Shown piece after piece: positions 24,761 through 36,421 of a stretch of 64,000 nucleotides of DNA. Position 1 is the stretch's first letter. Each line of letters starts with the position of its first letter. A model generated the notes under the pieces. That model had not been told where the DNA came from, did not search any database, and saw only the letters and a program-made list of their open reading frames with translations. Source of the DNA: Lepidodermella squamata (Eukaryota; Gastrotricha); the NCBI GenBank assembly GCA_047495785.1, contig JBLDXI010000029.1:1612001-1676000 (forward strand). Reading direction: 5' to 3'. A program made the translations under genes and the position numbers.

Positions 24761-26148
24761 ATGGGATTTATTCTCACTTACTCCTCATCATTTACTATTT
24801 TTGTTTCATTAGCCAACGAAGGCCTGTTTTCAAAAAAATTCTGAGATGTACCGAATTTTTTTTAATTTATTGAAGTTTTTTCAAAATTCGATTGGGAAAA
24901 TCTTACGCCGGTACCAGATTTCATTTAATTCAATACCTAAACATTAAAGACAGTATTCGAATTCTTCACCACCATCTATATTCCAACCAACGATAAATAA
25001 CCAATACTTAGGTATTATTAAGAAATATCACCTATACTGAAGTTAATTAATTCATATCTCTGTGTCTTAAAGGCAATGTTACTAAGAATTATGTAACGCA
25101 GACCACCAATAAATCGGTATCTCTCTCGTTATTCGGGTAAGGGTTAGGGTTAAGGTTAGGGCTGGGGTTGGGGTTGGAGTTGGGGTTAGGTTAAGGTTAG
25201 GTTAGGATTGAAGGCTGGGACTTAATATTTGGGATTTGGAACTGATTGGAATAATTTGGTAATGATTTCACTAAATTCCAAATTAAATATTATATGAAAC
25301 TACAGAAAAATATATAAAATAAAGCGAAATTAAGGTTTAATAATCTTAATTAACATACTTATATTAAATCTGAGATCCGCGAAATTTGAGATTTTTAGTA
25401 GATTTTTGGGAAATTTTGAAGCTTCCCCATAGACCATAGACAAATCGGGAAATTTCCAGTTTTCTGCCGGGAAGGTCTGCGGATTCTACACTCGTGAATA
25501 AATCATTTCACTTCTGTCGGCTATAGGATATAGGATATAGGCTATAGGATAGGCGATAGGACATTCACTATCATGAATCATTGGTCGAGTCAGCTCAAAA
25601 AAAATCGAATTTCTCCATATTTATTTTGGTGAATTTTCAGCAGCAATAAACCATTCGAGGAATTTCAGCACTTCAGGTTCTAAGCATTTTTTCATATTTT
25701 TTTATACAAAAGTTGGATATACCCCTCCCTCTGCGCGACGAAGGAAAGTAATTTATACTAATTATAATGAAGTTAGGACCATTATACGAGACAAGTTATC
25801 TGCAAGTGTCTGAGGTTCAACGGAAATATGATGCTTGGCATGTGTACTCATTACCGGAAGTCTCATTCACAACAAACAAACACACTACTTTTCCGTCTAA
25901 TTCAAGGTTCCAAACCTCGAGCCCTGGTTCAAGACACGGATCGACATTTACGTTGCTCATTATTCTAAATTAATGTTGCGAACTTGCGTTGCCGCCTCGA
26001 AGCCGGGGGCGGGTGGGAAATCATGCGAGAGATCACGTTTTGAAAGGTGATCGCTCGAGTCAAAACACTGAGCATGAGCGAGAACCAAACACTTATCATA
26101 AGTTCGAGCTGTTTTACAAACATCTTATAGTTTCCTTCAGTCATTGGA
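24761..26148. other. Spacer with telomere-like and short tandem repeats
   Basis: A degenerate G-rich tract at about 25136-25205 is built from TTAGGG/TTAGG/TTGGGG-like units. At 25519-25560 there is a short array of (C)TATAGGATA units. No convincing gene; the ORF at 25767-25973 has no recognisable feature. Confidence 0.5.
25136..25205. repeat. Degenerate interstitial telomere-like repeat
   Basis: Successive units such as GGGTTAGGGTTAAGG, TTGGGGTTGG and GGTTAGGTTAAGG. The pattern resembles vertebrate-type TTAGGG more than the TTAGGC of rhabditid nematodes, but it is too degenerate to decide. Confidence 0.55.
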
Positions 26149-26780
26149 ATGGGGTCGAATTGTTCGCAGATAACAACAAAGCTTACTGTTATCTCTGGTC
26201 CGTCAGTCATTACGCAAGAGGAGTCTCAGTTGATTCAGGAGAACTTCGAAGCCATGAATAAGCATAGCCACGAAATCGCTCTGATGTGTTACGAAAGGTA
26301 AATAACTTTTCACCATTCAAACAAATGTATCTAACTCAAGCATTCAGGATTCTAGCTGAGATACCGGAAACGGCTAACGTTTTGAAAATGGCTGGTAAAG
26401 CAGCATCTACCGAGAATGAGCTGATGAATCAAGGCCTGATTATGTTGAAAGGTTATTCATTCCAATATAGATTCGACCCCTTATCAACTTTTTTCATTTT
26501 AGGAATTGAAAAATTTGTTAAGCTCTCGAGCGATCGTTATCTTATGTTCGAAGCAGCTGGCCGGCTAACGGCGTCGCATTCCGAACGGTTCGGGTTAACT
26601 GCCCACCGAATGTCACGGGCCATTCAAGCGATTCAGGAAGTCTTCATTCAGGAGGCAATGATGCATTGCAGCCATGATGAAGAAATGACGCGAACGGCTT
26701 GGAAACGCTTTTTCCGCGAACTCAACTACATATTCAGCTCGATGGCTCGCCGAAAGCCGAGCACAGTTGCAGGGCCGTAG
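26149..26780 (+). CDS. Globin 5 of array, MGSNCS acylation-type
   Basis: Exons 26149-26297, 26348-26451 and 26503-26780 (176 aa). The ATG was chosen because it gives MGSNCSQ, matching the N-myristoylation pattern (Gly-2, Ser-6) with a Cys at position 5 as possible palmitoylation site, and a short leader directly before the A helix (EESQLIQENFEAMNK). Introns: phase 2 at B12 and phase 1 at the Gly of the E helix. E7 is Gln-78, proximal His is His-110 (LTASHSE), CD1 is Leu. The H helix is TAWKRFFRELNYIF without CxxC. Only 121 nt separate its stop from the next globin. Confidence 0.8.
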
Positions 26781-26901
26781 TAGCGAAATCAAAATCCAGT
26801 TATTAATCCTTCAATTTCGGGATAATCCTAAAACATGTTTGATCAAGTAGCTTTTGAATAAATCATCCTTTTTGAATCAGAAGAGTTGTAGCAGTTGGGA
26901 A

Positions 26902-27557
26902 ATGGGAGGATCTTGCTCACAGAATCTTGATGTCTCGGTGACGGAGCAAGATGTGCTTCAAGATCGAGCTGAAACTTCGATCAGCAAGGATGAAGCTAAT
27001 TTGCTGGCTAACAACTTTCGGGCGTTGTCAAAAAACTCTGAAGAGATAGGACTAGCCTGCGAAGAAGTGTTCGTTCCACTTGAAATTTCTGTCTTTAATT
27101 CTCCATCCTGTTATATAAAGGCTTATTGAAAGCATGGACGATGCTGCAGCTGTTTTAGGGGCTTCAAAAGGACCAGGGGGTTCAAAATCGGCCTTAATGG
27201 GACAGGGAGTGATTCTTCTCAAAGGAATAGGTCTCCTAGTAACTCTAGCGACCGATATGACGAAACTGAAAGCGACAATTGAACGACTATCCATCAAACA
27301 TTTGGACACTTATGGACTAACTCCAGTAAAGATGGCACAGGCCCTTCAGTGTAACCTTTTCTATTACAAGTTTTAACATTTCCTGTACTAGTTTTACAGG
27401 TTTTGAGGATATCTTCATCGAGCAAGCAATCAGCTATTGCCAATCAGACCGGGAGTTGACTCACTTTGCTTGGCGCAAGCTTTTCTGGGAAGCGAAAGTC
27501 CTGTTTGTCATTCAGTCAAAACGGATGAACATTGATCGCCAAAGTGATGCATTATGA
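26902..27557 (+). CDS. Globin 6 of array, MGGSCS acylation-type
   Basis: Exons 26902-27068, 27121-27350 and 27400-27557 (184 aa). Starts MGGSCSQ: Gly-2, Cys-5, Ser-6, a dual-acylation pattern. The A helix is DEANLLANNFRALSK; the first donor is the weak GTTCGT at 27069, the only one giving the correct phase. E7 is Gln (LMGQGVILLKG), CD1 Leu, proximal His in LSIKHLD. The E-helix intron is absent; instead a 49-nt intron interrupts the start of the G helix. No CxxC (HFAWRKLFWEAK). AATAAA at about 27649. Confidence 0.75.
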
Positions 27558-27818
27558 CCGTTTTCCTTGTCTTAATGTCACACCCCCCATATTATACCTT
27601 AGTTTCCGGGAATTAGGCTGCTAAATTTGTTACACAGCACCTTAGATCAATAAATCTATTTGTGTTTGACGTCATTTCAAGCAATTAGTGTAATTCTTCA
27701 ATAGGTGCGATGTTCCTTTCAGCCTACAGTAGTCCATAAAGCGTTTTTCCTTGCGCAGAATGTTTACTGTAAGTGCGATTAGGAGATGAAGCCTTTCCCT
27801 ACTTTCCAAACCCACGCA

Positions 27819-28510
27819 ATGGGAAGTGTCTGCACTAAAACGGTCACCAACAGTATTCCCCGCTACGACGAACACATGGCAGCCGAGCTGAGTCACGACG
27901 AAGCAGCTTTGCTATCCGAAAGCTATCGCTTAGCCTCGAGGCATTCCATGGACATTGGTTTTCTTTGTGAACAGAAGTATATTAGAAAGCATTTATGCAA
28001 CGTTTTGTCATCTTTCATCTTTCAGACTAGTGAAGTCAATGCCAGCTGCCGCTGAGATTCTGCAAGTTAACGGCGAATCGTCGCGAACACATCGTTTTTC
28101 CCTAATGGGCCAAGGCGTAATTCTCGTGAAGGGCATCGGCTACTTCGTAAACTCTGCTCGGAACCAGGAGAAAATGATCGACCACGTGGATAGAATTGCA
28201 ACGAGACACGCTGAAAGGTTCAGTTTGTCGCCGGAACAGATGGTCGAGGCGTTAGACTGTATCGAGGACACTTTCATTGAGCAGGTCATCAAACTGATAG
28301 ATGAAGAGTTCGCGGACAGTAAGTTCTCGTTTATCAAGGTTGAAATTGTTCTCAAGAATATTATTTTTTCAAGGTACTGCCATTGCGTGGAGGAAACTGT
28401 TTAGGGATGTTAAGAATCTCTTTACCGAGCAGTCGAAAACGCTGCTGATTGTGAGACCGCAAACATCTCGCAGTATGGTCAGCAACAGCAACGGAAGCTG
28501 GAAGGAATAG
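27819..28510 (+). CDS. Globin 7 of array, MGSVCT acylation-type
   Basis: Exons 27819-27976, 28026-28318 and 28374-28510 (195 aa). An upstream in-frame ATG exists at 27786, but the inner one gives MGSVCTK (Gly-2, Cys-5, Thr-6), matching its neighbours. The A helix is DEAALLSESYRLASR; the phase-2 B12 intron is 49 nt. E7 is Gln (LMGQGVILVKG), proximal His in IATRHAE. Like globin 6 it lacks the E-helix intron, but has one just before the H helix (AIAWRKLFRDVKNLF). These two are closest relatives in the array by shared motifs. Confidence 0.8.
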
Positions 28511-29115
28511 CATTTTATTATCAATTTTACCTCAATAAAACAAAATGCGAAAATATCAGTCGCTTTGTGCTCAGCTAAAGCACTTCTTTCACTCCTTTGA
28601 TTGAAACGGAGAAAATAGGATTTTGGCTCCGAAAAAGGCACCGAAAGAAGAATCCGGTTATGGCCAGCAGCCAAAATGTGATCAAGGGGCTTATGCTGCA
28701 CTGCTGATCCTTTAAGATGAAAATAAGCCGAGTAACCTGAAATAAACTTGGCGGATGTCCAAGTCAGTCAAATATGAATTGCGCCATCCGTGCTATAGGA
28801 GTGTATACCGGCATCAGTCGATCAGTGATACATTGAGCATTCGAGAAGCATTTGAAAAGCGACAAATCGTGAATCGCAATCAAATAATTATCAGGGTTTA
28901 AATTGCGTTTAAGCTTTTTAATATGTTTGCACGTATCCTCTTTTGATTTAGACTCTGCAGAACAAGTATCAGCCGGAACCTCGATGGATAATTAATATTT
29001 CTATCAGGATTACAACGGTGCCTAGTATGCTCAAACATCGCATCTGGAACGTATCGCTTTTCAGTTCAAGAGCTGAAACAATTTATTCCTTCATTCCTAT
29101 CTGTGTATTTAAAAT
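28511..29115. other. Spacer between globins 7 and 8
   Basis: Contains an AATAAA near 28533 for globin 7 and the presumed promoter of globin 8. No gene seen. Confidence 0.5.
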
Positions 29116-29912
29116 ATGGGCGGAGTTTGCTCGTCGACTGTTGATCAAATTGTCGAGATGCAGAAGGAAATGTCCTCTGTGACCAACGGATCGATCATTT
29201 CGCCAAAGGAGGCGGTCATCTTACGGGATAATTCCATGGCACTATCTCGAAATACCTCAGAAATAGCTCCTGTAATTATCAAAATGTAGTTTTTTTCATT
29301 TTCCTAACTGCTTTTTCATTGATTTTTCCTTCTCCAGAATCATTCAAAGCGACATTTCGATGATAGGAATCTTCAAAGCAGCGGGTGTGGACTCGGATAA
29401 CCCGAAAGATCTATCCAGATTAGGGAAGGCCTTCATCGCAGGTTAGCGATGCCAAAAAATTGCCAATAAAGAATTTGTCTTTTGTCATAGGATTAGGATA
29501 TTTGGCAGAGCACGCGAATGATATTCCAAGGCTGCGGGGTTATTGTGATCGATTGGCACAAAGACATAACACTAAATTCGGCTTGTCTGGCCAAATTATG
29601 AGTCGTATGGTCCACGCATCCCGCGACGCTTTCATTAACGAAGCCCTTATATGCTGCCAATCTCAAAAAGACGAAGCCAAGATTGCCTGGCTCAAATTTT
29701 TCCAGATGATCGAAGGTATTTTCGCGTCGCAGACATCCCATTTAAATTCGGTCGAGAAGCCATTGATCCCAGACAAAACAGTCACGAAGGCCGAGTTAAT
29801 CCCGCCGCAGAAATCTAATGGTTCACTACGAGAGAAATCTGTCAGCGCAGTCTCCACAATTAACCACTCATATCGCTCGCCTAATAATAATGCAATGGTT
29901 AATGTTGAATAA
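29116..29912 (+). CDS. Globin 8 of array, MGGVCS acylation-type
   Basis: Exons 29116-29285, 29338-29441 and 29491-29912 (231 aa). Starts MGGVCSS (Gly-2, Cys-5, Ser-6). The A helix is EAVILRDNSMALSR; the phase-2 B12 intron splits an Ile codon; the middle exon is 104 nt as in globins 4 and 5. The E helix reads LSRLGKAFIAG with Leu at putative E7; CD1 is Phe (SMIGIF). Proximal His is in LAQRHNT, H helix IAWLKFFQMIEGIF. It has a C-terminal tail of about 60 polar residues, unlike globins 5-7. Confidence 0.8.
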
Positions 29913-30007
29913 ATTATTAGCGTGGGTCTCTTTTCTGAGAATTCTAGCACCGTCAATTTAGGACAGAAACCCTCAAATCTACTATTTATGCGATTCGAGA
30001 AAATTCT

Positions 30008-30710
30008 ATGATTCAAAACATGTTATCGAAAAGTCGAGAAATTGATGTTCCCCGGTCTAGCACCGGGGATTGTAGTCCATTCTCAGGAACACCACTTTCC
30101 TACACAAACAGCCCACCTAGTTTCGGAAACCGCCTTTCCTTGGAAGAACGGGAAATCGTTCTGTTACGGCACTCCTTCGCCGCAATGATACCACGCGCGT
30201 CTGATATCGGTCTTAAAATTGTGAAAGGGTGAGACAAATCGCTTGAAAAATGACATTTGAATCATGCAAATTCGAATCTTAGGATTTCTGAGCGAGTTCC
30301 AGAGGCACTTGACATTTTCTCAACATCTCCTAATAAAATTATCCGGAAAGGTTCGTTGCTTTCAATTTTCATCAGTAGGGTAACGATTTATTTCCGTAGG
30401 AGATAAATGGGAACTTATGTCTCATGGCAAAACCCTATTTTCCGCATTAGAGCGAGCTATACTCCGCCTAAATCGACCCGGTCCTCTTGCAGACTACATG
30501 AGAACTCTAACAGAGACGCATAAAGATCGTTACAGAGTCGTTGCTCCAATGATGGTCGTGGCGACAGAAGTTATGGAATTAGTTGTTCTCGACGAACTGG
30601 TAATAGCTCACGGCCACGACACAGAAAATGACCCGTGCGATGTTTGTCAATGCTGGCGCAAGTTTTTCGATTTGTTCCGCGGCCATCTAATGTCATCTCA
30701 AACCAAGTGA
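30008..30710 (+). CDS. Globin 9 of array, E7 His, CxxC type
   Basis: Exons 30008-30228, 30283-30350 and 30400-30710 (199 aa). The leader is Ser/Pro-rich with no acylation signal. The A helix is EEREIVLLRHSFAAM; B12 intron phase 2; the second intron (49 nt) lies before WELMSHGKTLF, shifted upstream relative to globins 3-5. CD1 Phe (VPEALDIF), His-105 at E7 and proximal His-137 (LTETHKD) make it one of the two array members with a classical distal His. The H helix is preceded by CDVC (CDVCQCWRKFFDLF). Confidence 0.8.
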
Positions 30711-30929
30711 ACGCCGCCGGAATAAGACGGCGCTAATCCCTAAAATGACTTTTTACCTCTTCTCGTGAGCTGCTGAAATTGATGATGAGAGGGAGCAGCT
30801 TTTTGCGGGATTTTACATTTTGATTGACCTGTTAAGACTATTCTATACATCCGTCTCCTCGCAACTGAACCTATTAGACGATTTTACGACCGAGAATAAA
30901 CCAAAAAAAGTCAATTTTTCACATAGATA

Positions 30930-32435
30930 ATGCATCCTAGAATAGGCTTGACCAAGTCTTGCCCGATTGCCGTGCCGAAATCCAAGACCAGTGAAATTTT
31001 CGTGCGCGTCCCAGATGGCGATGAGCTAAATGTACACAGCGCTCCGAAGAGCAGTGATGGCTTGTTAACAGTCAACGCTTTGCCTATGTGTCTCAAGGCC
31101 AAATCCTCCGATAATCATGGCGAATCGGCCTATTCAAGAAGTTACAGCGAATGTAGGGGCTCGTCGTTTCTCAATGCGGAGGCAAATCGATTTTTGGACA
31201 TTGCGAAGCAGCTGAATGGAGGGATTATGATTTCGATTAGTTCCCTCAACAATTCTATCGATGATAGCCCACCTGGAAATGAGTCGAATGGAGTGCGCTG
31301 CGACCAAGTTGACCTAATACTCGACGAAACCGAGACAGACGCTGTTTTGTCAATTTTCCGCGATGCGAAAATGAAACTTGAGGATTTAGCTAATGATAGC
31401 TTGAAAAAGTTTATTTTCTGATAAATCAACCGTTGCTAACGCTTTTTTCTCGCATAGGATGAAGTCTGACACAGTAGGCAATGGAGATGGTGAGTGGGAA
31501 CTACTAAGCCAGGACATTTCCTTCCTCGACGAAGTTTCGGGCTGTCATAAACATCCTACTCTTCGCGTCATTAGTCGTAGACGTGCTGTTCCTGGTTCGC
31601 TCGATCAAGCTTCCGGTCCGATGATCTACAAAATAGGCCATTTATCTGGCAACAAAGAAGATCTATCTTGCAAGAATTGCTATGATAAACGGAGCGAGAG
31701 CCTGCCGAATGAAAATATTGAAATACCGGAACTCAGATCATCGAGAAGATCATCCGGCAGGCCTCAGTTAGTCTCCCAGCAGTTCAGTTTCACCGAGCGA
31801 CGATCCTTAGCTCCGGAGAATTCGCTGGATGTGCTTCCACGTCAACTCAATCTACCAATGGCATTCTCAGAGAAGGAAATCTCCATCCTATGGGAAACCT
31901 TCAACTACGTAAAGCACGATGCCAGTGAAATTGGGCCGAAGGCTATTAAGAGAATCGCTGCCCTAGTTCCGGACACATTCAAGATAACTTCAGAAAATGG
32001 AGTGATTCAAGTAGGCGACGATCAATGGGGGAAAATCATGCAGCAAGGTTGGCTTGAAATCATTTCGTAACCTCCTCCTTAAATTTTTGAACATTGTCAG
32101 GTTTCACGTTTTTAAATGGAATTGAGCGATTTCTATTGCGACTCAAGCGCCCACCCGTTTTGCAGCGCTATATCAAGCAGCTGGCTGAGAGTCATGAAAA
32201 GAAATACGGCGTAGGTGTGGATAAGCTGACAAGTGCTCTGAACGTTTTCGGCACGTTGCTGATGGAGTATTTGCAAAAGAAACACTACCACGGCAGCAGT
32301 GCCGATTTTGATTTGACGATGATGAAACGCTTCACCGCTGATCACAGCCAGTGTGAAATTTGCTCGTCGTGGATAAAATTCATTGGATTTATCAGCCTTC
32401 AATTATCAGCTTGCACTAACGTGACTGAAAATTAG
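30930..32435 (+). CDS. Globin 10 of array, degenerate plus complete globin domain
   Basis: Exons 30930-31408, 31458-32047 and 32101-32435 (467 aa). Residues about 130-160 look like an A/B helix (ETDAVLSIFRDAKMKLEDLANDSLKK) ending at a phase-2 49-nt intron exactly where other globins have B12; the next exon continues EWELLSQDISFL like an E helix, but F, G and H helices are missing. A basic/Ser-rich linker with RRSS follows. The complete second domain has A helix EKEISILWETFNYVK without a B12 intron, Gln at E7 (IMQQG), proximal His in LAESHEK and CEICSSWIKFIG before/at the H helix. CD1 is Thr by simple alignment. Confidence 0.75.
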
Positions 32436-33647
32436 ATGAAGTAACCCTGAGTTTCGATGGCTTCAGTCCGTTTCAAAGTAAAGCTATGTTGTGCAGATAG
32501 GACAGTGTTGGCTATCAAGAAGTTGGAATCTTTGACAGGAATTCACTTGCGTGCAGATAGGAAAAGGTGTATTGCTAATTACTTTCTATAGAAAAATATG
32601 CGGAAAAACCGCACAGGGCTCGGCCAGCATGTGTACGGTTTTCTTCCTCTATGCGTAAATCATAATAAATCAAGAAACACGTGAAGTTTTCCATGTATTA
32701 GCTTTCTCCAGTGGCTCTTTGGCGATGTGTGATAGCAAGGCACTGTATACCTATCAATCCCTAGCATATCTTTCACTGAGGAGCAGATTCGAGTTCCTAC
32801 CCTCAAGTGGTACAATATTACAAAACATTCGTTAAACCACATCTTTATCGAAGCGCCAAAACAACAACTATAAAGTTCGCTATGGAAAGTACGATCGACC
32901 CTTGAACGGAAGCCAAACTTACGATCAGTATGCTCGAACGTACTACATCATTACGCTGGGCTCATTCAAGTACGATCGAATGAGTCATTGAAATGGTTGT
33001 TTTGGCGCGTCTCTAGCGAGATATTGCTGCGCCGTGTTTTGATAGAAAATCTTACTGCCAGCCAGTTAGAACGGATAAGGTCTTTCGAAGATTCGCAGGC
33101 TTTTGTACTGATTACTTTCCTCTCATGATAAAATTCTCATACCAGGGTATTTATCGCAATTCGAGAAAGCGTGATTTCCCGCTGAATAAATTGTTTCTTT
33201 TTTTCTGCCGCAATTTTTTACATAATTCTATATAAGTATGCAACTATGCGAGCTTTTAATTTTACGCTGACGAAAGCAGGATGGTTATTTATCAATGCTA
33301 ATTTGATTCATATTTTGCATCGCTTATATAAAAGTAAACCCAGCTTATATATGTTCTACGAAACGGACCCATTTCCTTCGCTTCAATTCCGGATCCTATC
33401 GATGCGTTAAACGATCGCTTTCTGATATCTCTGGAACTCGAATTACAAGCCTGAAGAAGGAAACGCTAGAGCTCACTGATGTCGGGTAAACTTTCAGCGC
33501 ACTTTTTTAAACTATGCGAAATTCAAGAGCGCCCACTTACTCCAAGCAAATTATTGAGATCTCATTTCAAATTTAGAATTTAGAATTCGAATTTTCCGTA
33601 GATCTTATAATAATATATTATAATATTCACGTCTGCAAACGGTGGCA
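32436..33647. other. Spacer between globins 10 and 11
   Basis: About 1.2 kb, with no supported gene. GTGCAGATAGGA occurs twice (about 32493 and 32553). Several TATA-like AT-rich segments precede globin 11. Confidence 0.4.
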
Positions 33648-34785
33648 ATGTCAAAATTGGTAAGTAGGATTATTTCCCCGGCTTTAATTTGATATTGAGA
33701 AGTAATAATATTATCCTCTCCGGGGTGTGTTAAATTGATTTCCGTCTCATCCCACTTGCATCAGCGATGAATAATAATTGTCCTTAAACACTGCAAAACA
33801 GACCCCAGGGAGCAGCGAGGCGGAACCGCCGTCACGTTATTATCAGCAGAATCGGCAACGTCGGTCGTCTCATTCACATTTCTCAATTGGAATGAACATC
33901 GTCCGCAGGTTTAGCTCTTCCCTTCTGCCAGATCGCGCTGGCAATCACCGCGACTCGAGCGATAGTTTTACGATAAATGAAACAATCGCCGAGAAGCCGC
34001 TATCTCACAGCCTGGTTTCTACCACCCTGAGTTACGAAGGCCTCCTCCAGCAGAAGAATCTGGCCGTTCTACGGCGGAAAAGCAGTGGCGCGATGCCGAA
34101 CACCCCAACGTCTGATTTCAGCCTAGCGGGTAGTTCGGAATGCTGCACGGATGAGGATGATAACGACATGTTTCTCGACCTAATTCTGTCCAATGACGAA
34201 GTTCACCTGATTAAGGAAACGTTTCGCGAGGTTAAAGATCGGCGCGATGAAGTTGCACTATGTGGCGTTCAATGGTAAGTTTCAGGTCACATGCGTTTTG
34301 CTCTCAAATAGGAAATGTTTTTGTATGTCAATAGTGTTGCCGCCAGGATGCCACAGACGTTTCGTAAACTGCATATCAACCCGTCAACAGTGAGTCATCA
34401 TGAACTCATGCCATGCGACACCTGGGAGTTGCAGCAGTGCGGCGTCAACTACCTCAGCCTAATCGAGCGATGCATTCTCCGCCTTAACCGACCGCATCGA
34501 TTGAAAACGTACCTACTTGAGGCGAGTGTTGAGGAAGAGATGAATAACTCGGTCACATCCAGTGAATTCGCCCTGATAATCGCGTCGTTTGAAGAGGCGC
34601 TGATCACATTTTTCCGGGGTAGGAACCATAATATGGAGAAGTGCATCGAGGAAACGACCTTCTCCATGGAGACAGTTTCATCCTCATCAGGTTCGGATTC
34701 TACAACTGACAGTGAGATGATCGTTGCCGTCTGGACTAAATTCTTCCGTCTAATCTATTTCGCTCTATCGCTTAAAAGTAATTAA
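33648..34785 (+). CDS. Globin 11 of array, lacks proximal His
   Basis: Exons 33648-33659 (only MSKL, tentative), 33802-34274 and 34335-34785 (311 aa). A basic/Ser-rich leader of about 140 residues contains RRSS, RRFS and RRKS. The A helix is DEVHLIKETFREVKD; the phase-2 B12 intron is 60 nt. The E helix is WELQQCGVNYLSLIERC with Cys at putative E7. At the position 32 residues later, where all other members have His, this protein has Glu (YLLEASVEEEM). The H helix is AVWTKFFRLIYF without CxxC. If the alignment holds, haem binding through F8 His is not possible. The first coding exon needs transcript support. Confidence 0.65.
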
Positions 34786-35150
34786 ACTTTTGAGTTGAAG
34801 TTAAAGAGGACATTTCCTTATATCGTGGTTAATCATCTTTGAGTAGCCGTTCTCTCCCGCGCTTCTCGATATTTATATATCTCTTTTGGCAGAGTTCTTG
34901 AAATAAAACTTGATACGCCTGAAGATGTTTTTTCACTTAGCTTCAAAAGCAAGACAAATGCTATTGATCGGCGCCATTTATAACCACGCAGCATTAGGCT
35001 CCCAGGTAGTGGCGCTTCCGATGTCGCGTTGAAAACATCGGAGACATAAGCACTCATCAACTTCCTCGACATTTATTTCATCAAAGACACTGGCTAGACA
35101 GCTAATTTTTCAAGTAATAGTTGTGCTTGTTTTTTATTACTTTCGGCAAA

Positions 35151-36120
35151 ATGGGGAAAGCGATTTCAACGATGAGCATTTCGGACCGAGACGGCTTTTT
35201 CGTTGCACGACATCACGATCACGGCATTGTAGCCGTTCAACACCACCTTAAAGCGAATCAAAGCGATTATGATATCGAGCGAAGGAGGAGGTCTATTCAG
35301 GTCGTGACGGCTTATGCGGAGAACAGTAGGAACCAGCGGAGATACACAGCTACAAGCGGCGATAAGCCTAGTGGCAGACCTGGGTCGAGACTTTTCTTAT
35401 CCACAAGTATTACGCCAAGCCCTGAAGAGATTGGAATACTTCAGAAAAGTATGGAACGGTGCAAAAAGCAAAGAGAAAGAATCGCGAATCGAGCAATTGC
35501 TGGGTGAGATTCTGTTCCAACTTTTAAAGAAGTAATTGCTATTTTTTCCAAAATTTTCCAGCTTCATACGGAATATGCCAGATGCGCCTGAGATGTTGGC
35601 TAGAGCAGCTAAAGCTGGAAATCGCAGGCTGGACCCTGCTGAGCTTACCCGTCGTGGGTTGATGATGTTTTCCGGGATAGAAAGATGTGTCTACGCCCTC
35701 GATAATTTGGACAAATTGCAGTCAATGGTCGCAGATTTCGCGGATCTCCACGCCCGCCATCAAGTCCCGGTTGAAGCAATCTCAATAGTCGCTGATCTAC
35801 TTGAGACGGAAATTCTCTTCGCCGTCAGAGGAATGCATGGTAAGAGCTGCCGGTTGATCTATCGCAAGACGACGCTTGACTCACTGGCTACTGCGGCGAT
35901 TTCGAACATCAGCATCGGACTGAAAGCTGCGTCTGTTAACAATTTGATCGACGAAAAGGCGACCGAGCATTTGACGGCGCGGCACCTGACGCCGCACAAT
36001 GACTGCATGGTTTGCAATGCTTGGCGTAAATTGTTCGACATTATTAACATTGTCATGATATCGCAGATGCTTTCCACGACTAAACTTGTAGCAGCTAAGA
36101 CGCTTTCTGCTGCTACCTAG
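35151..36120 (+). CDS. Globin 12 of array, MGKAIS start, CxxC type
   Basis: Exons 35151-35503 and 35562-36120 (303 aa). Starts MGKAIST (Gly-2, Ser-6; Lys-3 also occurs in myristoylated hippocalcin-type proteins). The leader has an RRRRS stretch. The A helix is PEEIGILQKSMERCK; phase-2 B12 intron 58 nt; no E-helix intron. E7 is Arg (TRRGLMMFSGIERC), proximal His in FADLHAR. The GH insert is about 75 residues, then CMVCNAWRKLFDIINIVMIS. Its F-G segment (VPVEAIxIVADxxETEI) is shared with globin 13, its closest relative. Confidence 0.8.
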
Positions 36121-36421
36121 GCAGCATGGAAGACTTCAGTTATAGTATCGAGTAAAAGAATGCGTAATCGTAAAGACTGACTTTTTTACATTTATTGACG
36201 CATGATATGGCGCTTAGCCTTCTAATAATTTAGACATCTCGCTTTTCAGGTTTTGAGCCTCTAATCATTCTACGTCAAGCCGAGGAGTCAGCTAATTACG
36301 CAAGACATTGGCTGAACTCAATTCTTCGCGAATATTTCGTCCAAGGGACATTTCGGCGTAAACAGTCTTTTCGCTCGAAAAACTCATTTCAAACGTTAGA
36401 CAACGACTGCCGCACTATATC

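Noticed and set aside
26902-27120. Apparent frame break at the first intron of globin 6
   Set aside because: Using the GTTCGT donor at 27069 instead of GTGTTC at 27067 gives the expected phase 2 and an intact protein.
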